From the NCBI GenBank assembly GCA_021372725.1, contig JAJFTV010000025.1, forward strand, positions 1 to 38,736: a DNA stretch of 38,736 nt, in the 5' to 3' direction. The translations under genes were made by a program, and so were the position numbers. This stretch comes from Chloroflexota bacterium. GTDB taxonomy: Bacteria; Chloroflexota; Anaerolineae; Anaerolineales; Anaerolineaceae. Positions 24,383 to 31,855 of this stretch are shown here, one piece after another. Positions within the stretch are counted from its first letter, which is position 1, and each line of letters opens with the position of its first letter. The notes under the pieces were generated by a model that worked only from the letters and a program-made list of their open reading frames with translations, made no database searches and was not told the origin of the DNA.

Positions 24383-24411
24383 TTGACAAAAGTAAATGAA
24401 GGCATTAAAAT
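24383..24411 (+). promoter_or_regulatory. Sigma-70 promoter of the tRNA gene
   Basis: TTGACA at 24383-24388 and TAAAAT at 24406-24411 are 17 nt apart. The expected start (about 24418) lies 6 nt before the tRNA 5' end, which supports an expressed gene. Confidence 0.65.
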
Positions 24412-24423
24412 TCTGGGACGTTT

Positions 24424-24496
24424 GGCGAGGTAGTTCAGTTGGCAGAGCAGTGGACTCATAAGCCATAGCTCCAGGGTACAAGTCCCTCCCGCGCCA
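24424..24496 (+). tRNA. tRNA with CAT anticodon (Met or Ile2), with mismatches and altered T-loop
   Basis: A 73-nt cloverleaf can be laid out: acceptor GGCGAGG with CCGCGCC, D-arm GTTC/GAGC, anticodon stem GTGGA/GCCAT with loop CTCATAA, five variable bases and T-arm CAGGG/CCCTC. The anticodon is CAT. It lacks the three G:C pairs of initiator tRNA, so it would be elongator Met or lysidine-modified Ile2. Departures from a normal tRNA are an A:G mismatch at acceptor pair 5, an A:G mismatch at 31:39, a C:C at 49:65, and a T-loop reading TACAAGT, in which the near-invariant T55 is A. CCA is not encoded. A good promoter and a terminator flank it, so it may be expressed; it could also be a decaying copy. 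Confidence 0.7.
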
Positions 24497-24528
24497 CAGG
24501 TTGAAGAGATATTATCCATCCCCTGTAG

Positions 24529-24550
24529 CCCCCGGGTCCCGGGGGTTTTT
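24529..24550 (+). terminator. Rho-independent terminator after the tRNA
   Basis: CCCCCGGG and CCCGGGGG form a very GC-rich hairpin followed by TTTTT, 33 nt after the tRNA. Confidence 0.8.
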
Positions 24551-24807
24551 ATCTATGGAAGGGTGTGTAAGAAGGAGCCGATTGCCGGTTCTTACTTTTA
24601 CAGGAAGATGATCTGGACAAAAACTTATTTCGATATGTGTCGAATATTTTATTTAAGTCTTTCATTTTTTGGAAATAGTTATTCATATAATTAATTACCA
24701 AATCAATCTGCTTCGGTGGTACTACCTGAGTTTTCTTTTTAAATCCATCCACAATCGGTAAGCCACGCGTCGATATTCTTGCGAGCACAATTTTCAGGTG
24801 TTATCAT
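24549..24807 (-). pseudogene. Decayed fragment, possibly of a type I restriction-modification locus
   Basis: Two short frames on the minus strand look like relics. From ATG 24807 a 22-codon frame reads MITPENCARKNIDAWLTDCG, resembling the N-terminus of type I restriction HsdR subunits (xTPExxARxxIDxxLxxxGW), then stops. An overlapping frame, open from a GTG at 24788 to 24549, contains VVPPKQIDLVINYMNNYFQK and a following helix that recall the C-terminal helical spacer of HsdS subunits. Neither frame is complete. The likeness is from memory of the families and is weak, particularly for the second part. Confidence 0.3.
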
Positions 24808-24877
24808 GGGTTCAAATTTGCAAATTTATTTTTTTAACGTAAAAACAGTAAATAATATCTTGACAAGATAGGATATA

Positions 24878-24910
24878 ATGTAAACAAATGTAAGCAAATG
24901 TAAGCAAATG
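24878..24910 (+). repeat. 10-bp tandem repeat of start-stop units (ATGTAA) leading into the nuclease gene
   Basis: The unit ATGTAAGCAA (first copy ATGTAAACAA) is repeated three times at 24878, 24888 and 24898. A fourth ATG in the same phase of the repeat, at 24908, opens the toxin-like gene. Each of the first three ATG codons is followed at once by TAA, making minimal start-stop elements. A TATAAT (24874-24879) overlaps the first unit and TTGACA lies at 24860-24865, too close to that box to be its usual -35. Confidence 0.6.
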
Positions 24911-25258
24911 TCACCATCCATTAATGAGATCCAATTCGATGTAGAAGATCCACGTGGTTATCGAATCATTTGTTCCAAAGAACAATGGTTTGATCATATT
25001 ATGCTCAGACATCAAAGCGAAGGAATTGATGAATGGATTGATGAAATTGCTCATGCAATTCGAGATCCATTTTGTATTTGTTCTGATGCGGATTATGAAG
25101 ATCGTGAAGCGTATTACTTTTTGGATCATGATAATACAAAAAAATATTTAAAGGTTGTCGTTGTTATCACAAACGAAATCACAAGAGAGTTCATAACAAC
25201 ATTTTTTACGGATTCAGGGAAAAAAGGCGAGAAAATTATATGGCCATCAAGCGATTAG
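24908..25258 (+). CDS. BECR-fold (RelE/barnase-like) nuclease, candidate toxin
   Basis: A 116-residue protein resembling the small PBECR/BECR nucleases (barnase-EndoU-colicin E5/D-RelE superfamily). The pattern is an N-terminal strand, a helix with H30 and RH at 34-35 (WFDHIMLRHQ), AIRDPFCI (50-57), paired strands ending in YLKVVVVI (80-87) and a final strand with FITTFFTD (95-102). If correct, it cuts RNA, most likely as a toxin. The downstream gene overlaps it by 19 bp and resembles DUF2283, a fold often partnered with such toxins. There is no ribosome site before ATG 24908; three ATG-TAA elements occupy that position. Codon use is AT-rich compared with the flanks, suggesting acquisition by transfer. 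Confidence 0.65.
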   Translation: MSPSINEIQFDVEDPRGYRIICSKEQWFDHIMLRHQSEGIDEWIDEIAHAIRDPFCICSDADYEDREAYYFLDHDNTKKYLKVVVVITNEITREFITTFFTDSGKKGEKIIWPSSD

Positions 25259-25674
25259 TCGAAACAAAGGAATTGAAATTTAATAGCATTCGGAAAATCG
25301 TAATGGAGCATGAAGCCGATTTGCAGTTTGATTATGATAAAAGATTCGATGCGTTGATTTTACGTTGGTTTATTCCCGAAGGTCAATTCATTGTTCATTA
25401 TATTGATGATAATGTTGGTTTATTATATGAGGAAAAAAGTAAAGAAATCGTGGGGCTTCAGATAGAAGCTTTCGAACATAAATTTCTAAAAGAACATTCT
25501 GATATCAATAAAATTTGGAAATTAAGTGATCAAGTACATGAGTTTGAAGATTTTGGCGATATTATGATTAGTTGCCGACAGATGAAACCTGTAATTGCGG
25601 ATAAAGTAGGGGAAATTGCAGATGATTTGTTATCATCTAGCGGGAAAATACCAGATTATTCTTATGCAGATTGA
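25240..25674 (+). CDS. DUF2283-like protein, candidate antitoxin
   Basis: A 144-residue acidic protein. Residues 22-75 read like DUF2283: DLQFDYDKRFDALILRW, an intervening strand, then YIDDNVGLLYEEKSKEIVGL and a short helix (IEAFEHKF). This small beta-fold is frequently encoded next to DUF4258/BECR nucleases as the likely neutralising partner. The C-terminal 65 residues are a helical extension of no known family that might bind the toxin or DNA. It overlaps the nuclease gene by 19 bp, with AAGGCGAG upstream of its ATG, so the order is toxin first, antitoxin second. AT-rich like its partner. Confidence 0.6.
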   Translation: MAIKRLVETKELKFNSIRKIVMEHEADLQFDYDKRFDALILRWFIPEGQFIVHYIDDNVGLLYEEKSKEIVGLQIEAFEHKFLKEHSDINKIWKLSDQVHEFEDFGDIMISCRQMKPVIADKVGEIADDLLSSSGKIPDYSYAD

Positions 25675-25774
25675 TTAAAATCAAAAGATGGTACAGTTTC
25701 TTTATTAACCCATGCCCGTTTACGCACCCTCAATACTTGAATAAATTCGTAAACCAGGATAGTCAAATTTGAAA

Positions 25775-27709
25775 TTAATTAACTCGTCTATAAATATTTA
25801 TGCTTTCGAAGCTTTTCACAAATTCATAATTGGAACAAACGTAATTGAGTATTTCATGCAGTTTATTCCCGTCCAGAGGATTGTCCTCAAGGCATTCTGC
25901 ATTTGTTTTCCCTTCAATAAAGGGCATTTCAGGATCTACGGTGTCGACGATATAAAGGGGTGGATCTGTCTCGATATCCTTCAGTAGTGTTTTTATTGCG
26001 TCACGTTTATAGGGCGAATCAAAATATAGCGGGAACTGGAAGGAATATCGTGTGGGAGATTCTCTGTCGGCAAGGAAATAAATCCCGGATTCCCAACCCC
26101 ATGAGAGTATTTTATCCTGTGGTGACGTAACTGAATTCAGGTATGCCGCGGTTTCAGATCTTGAATCCTGAGTGCCAACCACTTGCAGCCTGGTGATGAT
26201 TTGCAACAGGGGTGAGAATGAACCTGCCAGGAATATCGCGATCAGAACACAGGTAGAGATGAGTCTTTGAGGGTTTTGTTTGAAAAAGTTATCAAAAAAC
26301 AATACCAGGGCAGACAAAAAGAGAAACAGCGGAGAGAAAAGGGAAATATAGTAATGGTTAAAGTTCATACCAGAAAGTGAGATCGTTACGATCACGATAG
26401 GTAAGTCAATGATACCAAGGAACAAGAATGCGGCTGCATTGCGATACTTCCAATCCATTTCAGAAAACTTTTGCCTCAGGGTTCTATTTTTGCAGGTCTG
26501 TTCGATCATCTTTGAGGATCTATTAGTGAATAGCACTATTGCTGCCGTAAGAAATAGAAACCCGAAGGTTAATACAGACCATTGAAGTAGACCAATTCCA
26601 GACGACTTGCTACGGATCTCAGCGAAAGCGAATAAAGCCAGGCAAAGGGCACCGATTAGTAAGGCAATCCATTTTACAAATCTGTGCTGACTGAACTTTT
26701 TGACAACCGGCCAACCTTTGACCAGTATGATGAATACACTCCCCAACCAGAGGGAAATCATAATAAATAATAACGGGTAAGTGGTATTGAATTCGAAAAT
26801 TTCCAATATTGAGTGGATCCATTCGAGTAATCCCTGACTCGAATAATACCTGTTGAATAAAAAAGCACTGCCAATATAATCGTTTAATGCGCCGTGAAAA
26901 TAAAAGTAAAGAAAAAAGGAAGCATTAACGAGAACAAAGCCGAATATTATCCACAACAGATGGGTGATCAGCTTTTTGTCCTTCTCCAGCCAGCCCAGAA
27001 AAACGATCAAGAGTACGACAGATATGGCTACATCCAGGTAAGTCTGCTTAAGGCAAAATACCAGACCGGTTAACAAGCCAATTCCACAGGCGGAGATGGA
27101 TCTGGAAAATCGGTGTTTATCAGGCAAATAAATTAAGAACACCGATGCCAGGATGCAAATCTGGAAAAAAACAGCATATTCTTCTGAAAAGTTTCCACTC
27201 ATAATCTGGAAAATCGTTAAGAAACTGGCAATGGAAACTGAAAAGCTGGCAAATGGGGGAAGAGATTTACGTAAAATACAGTACATAAGGATGAGTGCAA
27301 TGATGAAAAGAGCCAATTCCAAACCCCAGACTCCCCAGGCTGACCCGCCCCCGATCCATAATCCGAACGCGTTGAGAAAATAAAGCAACGGCTGTTTGTT
27401 ATCCCATGTTTGCTGATAAAGCACCTTCCCGTCAAGGATTTCAGACCCAATGTAAAGAAAGATGCCTGAATCCCGGTGGGGAACGGGTTTATTATAAGGA
27501 GAAAAGACTACAAAAGCAGAAATAAGTATGGCAATGATAATGAAAATGAATATGAAATCACGATATTTTTTCATGCTTTGTATTGATTTCTCCCAAATTT
27601 GATTGTACTCTTTTCTTCGCATTTCAATTAATATCATCTCCTCACGCAAAGAATATAAGATTTCCCTATTAAGTCGTTCATCTCTGAAATTGTCATTGTA
27701 ACTCTCCAT
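25775..27709 (-). CDS. Polytopic membrane protein, GT39/ArnT-like glycosyltransferase
   Basis: A 644-residue integral membrane protein with about 11-12 spans. The first external loop carries the hallmark acidic motif of GT-C enzymes, PHRDSGIFLYIGSEILDGKV, followed by LYQQTWDNKQPLLYFLNAFG, as in dolichyl-phosphate-mannose transferases and ArnT. These use polyprenyl-phosphate sugars to modify proteins, lipids or glycans. The C-terminal 80 residues form a soluble domain that ends near DTVDPEMPFIEGK. An unusual 50-residue charged cytoplasmic N-terminus precedes the first span; internal ATG codons could serve instead. The gene is AT-rich relative to the window. It faces the toxin-antitoxin pair tail to tail and has no glycan-gene neighbours. 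Confidence 0.83.
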   Translation of the reverse strand: MESYNDNFRDERLNREILYSLREEMILIEMRRKEYNQIWEKSIQSMKKYRDFIFIFIIIAILISAFVVFSPYNKPVPHRDSGIFLYIGSEILDGKVLYQQTWDNKQPLLYFLNAFGLWIGGGSAWGVWGLELALFIIALILMYCILRKSLPPFASFSVSIASFLTIFQIMSGNFSEEYAVFFQICILASVFLIYLPDKHRFSRSISACGIGLLTGLVFCLKQTYLDVAISVVLLIVFLGWLEKDKKLITHLLWIIFGFVLVNASFFLYFYFHGALNDYIGSAFLFNRYYSSQGLLEWIHSILEIFEFNTTYPLLFIMISLWLGSVFIILVKGWPVVKKFSQHRFVKWIALLIGALCLALFAFAEIRSKSSGIGLLQWSVLTFGFLFLTAAIVLFTNRSSKMIEQTCKNRTLRQKFSEMDWKYRNAAAFLFLGIIDLPIVIVTISLSGMNFNHYYISLFSPLFLFLSALVLFFDNFFKQNPQRLISTCVLIAIFLAGSFSPLLQIITRLQVVGTQDSRSETAAYLNSVTSPQDKILSWGWESGIYFLADRESPTRYSFQFPLYFDSPYKRDAIKTLLKDIETDPPLYIVDTVDPEMPFIEGKTNAECLEDNPLDGNKLHEILNYVCSNYEFVKSFESINIYRRVN

Positions 27710-27841
27710 CTAACCATTTTCCCGCGGGCTCACAGGCTCCATGATTAAGCTCTTTGCCCATCATTCATGCAAGCATTTTTGGGCCTGTTTCGTCGTGAAT
27801 TCTTAACCTTTATCGTAATTGATATCGATTCTTAAAAACGG

Positions 27842-27850
27842 TGGTATAGT
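27842..27850 (+). promoter_or_regulatory. Extended -10 before the kinase-like gene
   Basis: TGGTATAGT, an extended -10, with TTGATA 20 nt upstream. It lies 46 nt before the ATG at 27896, which is preceded by a GGGAGGCG ribosome site. Confidence 0.4.
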
Positions 27851-27895
27851 GGAATCATCGATCAAAGCACTTTTGGGGGCAAGCGGGAGGCGATT

Positions 27896-28528
27896 ATGGG
27901 TTCAAAACTGTGTCCCAAAATCATCCTGGAAGGCACACGCCTGACGTTCAAAACGGAAATATGTTTTGCATTAAATGAGCACCCGCGCATCACCGGCCCG
28001 CGCAAGTACCGTTATCACTCGCCGTTGATCTCGGCGGAGTGGTGCGCATTTACCAATGTTCCGTGGGGGCGCGGGCTGATCAACTTTTTGCCGGAAGAGG
28101 AAGCCCTGGCGATGGAGACGTATCATACCTGGGCACGGTTGTTCGAGCTGCAACGCTATTACTCGTGGATCGTCGACCGTTTTCACATCTCCACCCGCAT
28201 GTATCAACTGATGAATCATGGTACAGATTATCCGTTTCACTGGCTGGAACAACGATTGAAACCTCTGGGTTTCCGCCTGGTTTTTATGACCCGATCGGAG
28301 GAGTCATTTGAAGCAGCGCGGGCCGAGCGGCTCAAGGTTTCCGGGAACCCGGGTCAATACAACGATCTGGCTGTGTATATGAATGAGCAGATGCTGTTGC
28401 GCCGGCTGGTAGGTGAATCAATTTTGCCTATGCTGGAGGTGGATATATCCGATAACAGTGTTCCGCAGGCAGTGGAGCGGATTGCCGACTGGATGGAAGA
28501 GACGGGCGGATTGTGGGCGGAGGATTGA
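27896..28528 (+). CDS. Thymidylate/deoxynucleoside-kinase-like protein with defective P-loop
   Basis: A 210-residue protein that resembles the P-loop nucleotide monophosphate kinase fold of thymidylate and deoxynucleoside kinases. The first strand and loop read IILEGTRLTFKT (9-20), where the usual GxxxxGKT has F18 instead of the second Gly. A DR-type motif is present in SWIVDRFHIST, as in dTMP kinase DRSxxS motifs, then a lid-like ARAERLKVSG segment. The last helix (AVERIADWMEE) is typical. Whether it binds ATP is open: the Lys-Thr pair remains. Similar degenerate kinase-like proteins exist in Chloroflexota as far as I recall, without known function. It is transcribed alone. Confidence 0.6.
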   Translation: MGSKLCPKIILEGTRLTFKTEICFALNEHPRITGPRKYRYHSPLISAEWCAFTNVPWGRGLINFLPEEEALAMETYHTWARLFELQRYYSWIVDRFHISTRMYQLMNHGTDYPFHWLEQRLKPLGFRLVFMTRSEESFEAARAERLKVSGNPGQYNDLAVYMNEQMLLRRLVGESILPMLEVDISDNSVPQAVERIADWMEETGGLWAED

Positions 28529-28573
28529 CAGTCTGGTTCAGGAGCAGAATAAGGTATGTCAGGTCATTCAATG

Positions 28574-28603
28574 AGAAATCCGGCCGATTGGAGCCGGATT
28601 TCT
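28574..28603. terminator. Perfect 11-bp hairpin between convergent genes
   Basis: AGAAATCCGGC (28574-28584) and GCCGGATTTCT (28593-28603) form a perfect stem with an 8-nt loop. It lies between the kinase-like gene (+) and the microprotein gene (-), so it may terminate both. The T-runs lie within the stem ends, not beyond them, so termination efficiency is uncertain. Confidence 0.55.
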
Positions 28604-28612
28604 ATGTGAATC

Positions 28613-28690
28613 TCACTTTTTCTTTTTGTCCTTCTTTTCTTTAAGTTTCTTTTTGTCTTTCTTTCCACCATAATCCTTATTCTTGGCCAT
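28613..28690 (-). CDS. Lysine-rich microprotein, 25 residues
   Basis: ATG at 28690 opens a 25-codon frame ending in TGA. The product begins MAKNKDYGGKKDKKK and continues as a run of Lys with a few Glu, Asp and one Leu (16 Lys in 25). A sound ribosome site, AAAGGA, stands 7 nt upstream of the ATG, and a hairpin follows the stop. Such short basic proteins could bind RNA or ribosomes. The strong initiation site and non-random composition support translation; no family can be named. Confidence 0.55.
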   Translation of the reverse strand: MAKNKDYGGKKDKKKLKEKKDKKKK

Positions 28691-28839
28691 GATGCTTCCT
28701 TTCTCCGCGGTTCAAAAACATAAGCAAATTATACATGATTATTATGGATTATGAGATTTTAATCACGTGCCATGCGAGAGACACGAAAAGAGTAAAAATA
28801 ATTCCTTTTAGTATAGTTACTATTATCGTCTCATTTATA

Positions 28840-31794
28840 TCAACAAAGCCTATTGATCAGTGAGATGGGATGGACGGCTGTCTTGCCGGTTCCGCCCTTG
28901 ATCTGTGACCGGCAGGAGGTGCCGGCGGCTGCCACGATGACATCTTCCTCCACAGCCCGAACAGCGGGAAACAGCGAAAGCTCTCCCAGTTTCATGGACA
29001 GGTCATAATGCTCGGCTTCGTATCCAAAGGCTCCGGCCATACCGCAGCAGCCGGTCTCAACCATTTCAACCTGATAGCCGGCCTGTTTCAACATGGCGAT
29101 GGTGGCTTGTGGCCCTACCGGCAGACCGTCATCGGCGGGCGGCTGTACTTTTTGAATGCACTGGCCGTGCAGAAGCACCTTTTGCCCGCCGGTATCGGCG
29201 AGGGCCAACATCTGGATTGGCAACCGTGCGTCCCTGTTGGGACGGATGAGAAATTCATCGCTCAGCCAGGTCCTTTTTGCCAACTGCTGCACATACGGAT
29301 TGGCGGGGAAATAATCAAGGTACTCATCGCGCAGCATAAATGTTTCGGAAGGTTCCACACCCACCACCGGCAGCCTGCCCTGCGGGTCAATTTGCTGAAT
29401 GGCTTCAATCAGCCTGGTGGCGTGCTGTTTGGCTTGCTCCAAAAAGCCTTTGGTAGTCAATGCCCGTCCAGCGCCGATCACCGGCAGGATCATCACCTTC
29501 AGACCGCATTTTTCGAGCACCTGTACACCGTCGATGGCTGTTTCGGGGTGCATGTCTCGTGAAAAGCTGTCGAGCAGGAACAGGACATCCGGCTTGTCAG
29601 GTGATTTATGTTGTCGCAGCAGAGCCTTGCTTTTGGGCGCCGTAAAGACGGGAAACTGACGTTCGGCGGACAAATGCAGGACCTTTTGGTTCAACTTTTT
29701 GACAGGTTTGGAGGACAGCATAGGGTTGACCAGCCAGGAAAATACACCGGCCGGCGGGCCAATGCGATGAATATAGGCGAACAGATAATCGCGCAGTTTG
29801 CGCGGATGGGTTTTGTAGTACCGGTACAGGAAATCAAATTTCAACTTGGCTACATCCACTCCGGATGGACATTCCGATTTGCAGCCCTTGCATGCCAGGC
29901 ACACATCCAGGGCTTCCATGACGGCCTGTTCGCCAAATGCCTCCACCGGGAACCTGCCCGAAATCAAGGCGCGCAGCAGGTTGGAGCGGCCGCGCGGGCT
30001 ATATTTTTCATCACGAAGAATTTGGAAGGAAGGGCACATCAGGCCAAAATCTTTCCGGCATACACCTTGCCCGTTGCATAATTCGATAGCCCCCGCCATG
30101 CCCTCCTGGCGTGAATAGTCAAAGAACGGCTGCCAGGGTTTTGCCTGGTAAAGAGGGCCAAAACGCAGATTCTCATCCATCGGCAGCGGGTCGATCTTCT
30201 TGCCGGGGTTGAACAGGTTATCGGGATCAGCGGCTTGTTTGACCTGCTTGAACAGATCATACAGGTCGCTGCCAAAACTGGCTTCCAGGTATTGCGAGCG
30301 GGCAATGCCGTCACCATGCTCACCACTGAGAGCGCCGTTCAATCCCAGGGTGAGCCTGACGACCTCTTCAGAGATCGTTTTCATCATTGCCACATCTCTG
30401 GCACCCTTGGTGCTGATCACCGGTCGAATATGCAGGCAGCCGGCGGAGGCATGGGCGTAGAAATTGGCATGGATGCCGTGTGATCCCATAATGGCATCCA
30501 TGGAGCGTACAAAGCTGCCCAACTTTTCGACCGGAACGGCAACATCTTCGATAAAGGCCATCGGTTTTTTATCACCGGGCAGTGAATTGAGGATGCCCAA
30601 ACCCATCTTGCGGATATTCCAAACCTGGTTTTGTTCAGCGACCGTCTCAGCAATCAGACCGCCACCCAGGCCAAGCGCCTGTTCTTTGATACGTTGTGGG
30701 TCTGAACCGGAAAACTCGACCACCAGCATGGCTTCAGGATCGCCCTGGACAAAGCCGAGTTGCATGGCCATGGCCGGGATGGAGCGCGCCAGACGCAGCA
30801 TTTCACCCGGAATAAGCTCGATGGCGGAGGGATTTTTTTCCAACAGGCGCGTGGCCTGGTCGCAGGCCTCGGCAATGCCGTCAAAGGTGAGCACCACCAG
30901 GATGGTATGGGCCGGCCTATTCACCAGACGCAGTTTTGCCTTGCGAATGATTGCCAATGTACCTTCAGATCCCGCTACCAAATGTGACAGGTTGATACTG
31001 CCTTCCTGGATGGGGGGATAAGGCAGGATTGAATCATCCCACTGGGGTGGGCGGACAGGCGTCCAGGGCAGCAGGTAGTTGAGGTTGTAACCGGATGCCC
31101 GCCGCCAGACATGGGGCCAGCCCCGTTGAATCACCGGTGCATCATTTCGGCGAATATCCAATGCAGTCCGGTAAAGATGCTCTTTTCGATTGGATGGGGT
31201 AATTCCGGCATAACGTTTTTCCAGGACGGAAACATCCTCCTCGGAGAAGATGCAGGTTTCACCGTCCGAAAGGATGACCCCGGTTTCCAGCAGGTGATCA
31301 GCGGACATGCCGTAGATAATGGAGTGCGCTCCGGTGGCATTGCAGCTCAGGCAGCCGCCGATGGATGCACGTTCTGCGGAGGCCGGATCGGGGCCAAACA
31401 TCAACCCATATTTTCCGGCCTGGCGGTTGAGACTATTCAGGATCACTCCGGGTTCCACGATGGCTGTCTTCTCTTCAGGATCGATCTTGATGATATGGTT
31501 CAGATATCTGGTGGTATCGATGATCAGCGCCTGGCCGACGGTCTGGCCGGCCAGGCTGGAGCCTGAGCCACGTGCGATGATTGGTATACGGTGGCGGCCT
31601 GCCGTCTCGACGATGGCTGAAAGATCATCCAGGTCTTTGGGGAAGACCACACCCAGTGGTTCTATTTGATAAATGGAGGCATCGGTGCTGTACAGTAGCC
31701 GGCTGATAAAATCGTCTTTGAGCTCGCCGCACAGATTTTTCTGTAGCTCATGCTTAAAATCAGGATCCAGAGCAAGAGAATGATCTGTCATCAA
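28840..31794 (-). CDS. FAD-linked oxidase with Fe-S and CCG domains (YdiJ/D-lactate or D-2-hydroxyglutarate dehydrogenase type)
   Basis: A 984-residue fusion. Residues 45-185 are a PCMH-type FAD-binding domain (IIARGSGSSLAGQTVG, PDPASAERASIGGCLSCNATG). The FAD-oxidase C domain follows and ends in the SGEHGDGIARSQ block (490-501). Then come two ferredoxin-like clusters: C573/C579/C587 and CLACKGCKSECP (632-643). The last 250 residues are of the GlpC/CCG type with the late cysteine motif GCCGMAG. Enzymes of this layout oxidise D-2-hydroxyacids (D-lactate, D-2-hydroxyglutarate) and pass electrons through Fe-S centres to the membrane or to ferredoxin. Substrate is inferred from class only. The first codons are ATGATG, so the start may be 31791. 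Confidence 0.92.
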   Translation of the reverse strand: MMTDHSLALDPDFKHELQKNLCGELKDDFISRLLYSTDASIYQIEPLGVVFPKDLDDLSAIVETAGRHRIPIIARGSGSSLAGQTVGQALIIDTTRYLNHIIKIDPEEKTAIVEPGVILNSLNRQAGKYGLMFGPDPASAERASIGGCLSCNATGAHSIIYGMSADHLLETGVILSDGETCIFSEEDVSVLEKRYAGITPSNRKEHLYRTALDIRRNDAPVIQRGWPHVWRRASGYNLNYLLPWTPVRPPQWDDSILPYPPIQEGSINLSHLVAGSEGTLAIIRKAKLRLVNRPAHTILVVLTFDGIAEACDQATRLLEKNPSAIELIPGEMLRLARSIPAMAMQLGFVQGDPEAMLVVEFSGSDPQRIKEQALGLGGGLIAETVAEQNQVWNIRKMGLGILNSLPGDKKPMAFIEDVAVPVEKLGSFVRSMDAIMGSHGIHANFYAHASAGCLHIRPVISTKGARDVAMMKTISEEVVRLTLGLNGALSGEHGDGIARSQYLEASFGSDLYDLFKQVKQAADPDNLFNPGKKIDPLPMDENLRFGPLYQAKPWQPFFDYSRQEGMAGAIELCNGQGVCRKDFGLMCPSFQILRDEKYSPRGRSNLLRALISGRFPVEAFGEQAVMEALDVCLACKGCKSECPSGVDVAKLKFDFLYRYYKTHPRKLRDYLFAYIHRIGPPAGVFSWLVNPMLSSKPVKKLNQKVLHLSAERQFPVFTAPKSKALLRQHKSPDKPDVLFLLDSFSRDMHPETAIDGVQVLEKCGLKVMILPVIGAGRALTTKGFLEQAKQHATRLIEAIQQIDPQGRLPVVGVEPSETFMLRDEYLDYFPANPYVQQLAKRTWLSDEFLIRPNRDARLPIQMLALADTGGQKVLLHGQCIQKVQPPADDGLPVGPQATIAMLKQAGYQVEMVETGCCGMAGAFGYEAEHYDLSMKLGELSLFPAVRAVEEDVIVAAAGTSCRSQIKGGTGKTAVHPISLINRLC

Positions 31795-31855
31795 TGAGTT
31801 CTCGCTTTCGGCGTATTTGAATTGAAATAATACATGGTAATCAATTGCCAGGATA

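Noticed and set aside
24373..28600. Insertion sequence, integrase or prophage behind the AT-rich stretch
   Set aside because: No transposase, integrase or phage gene and no terminal inverted repeats were found.
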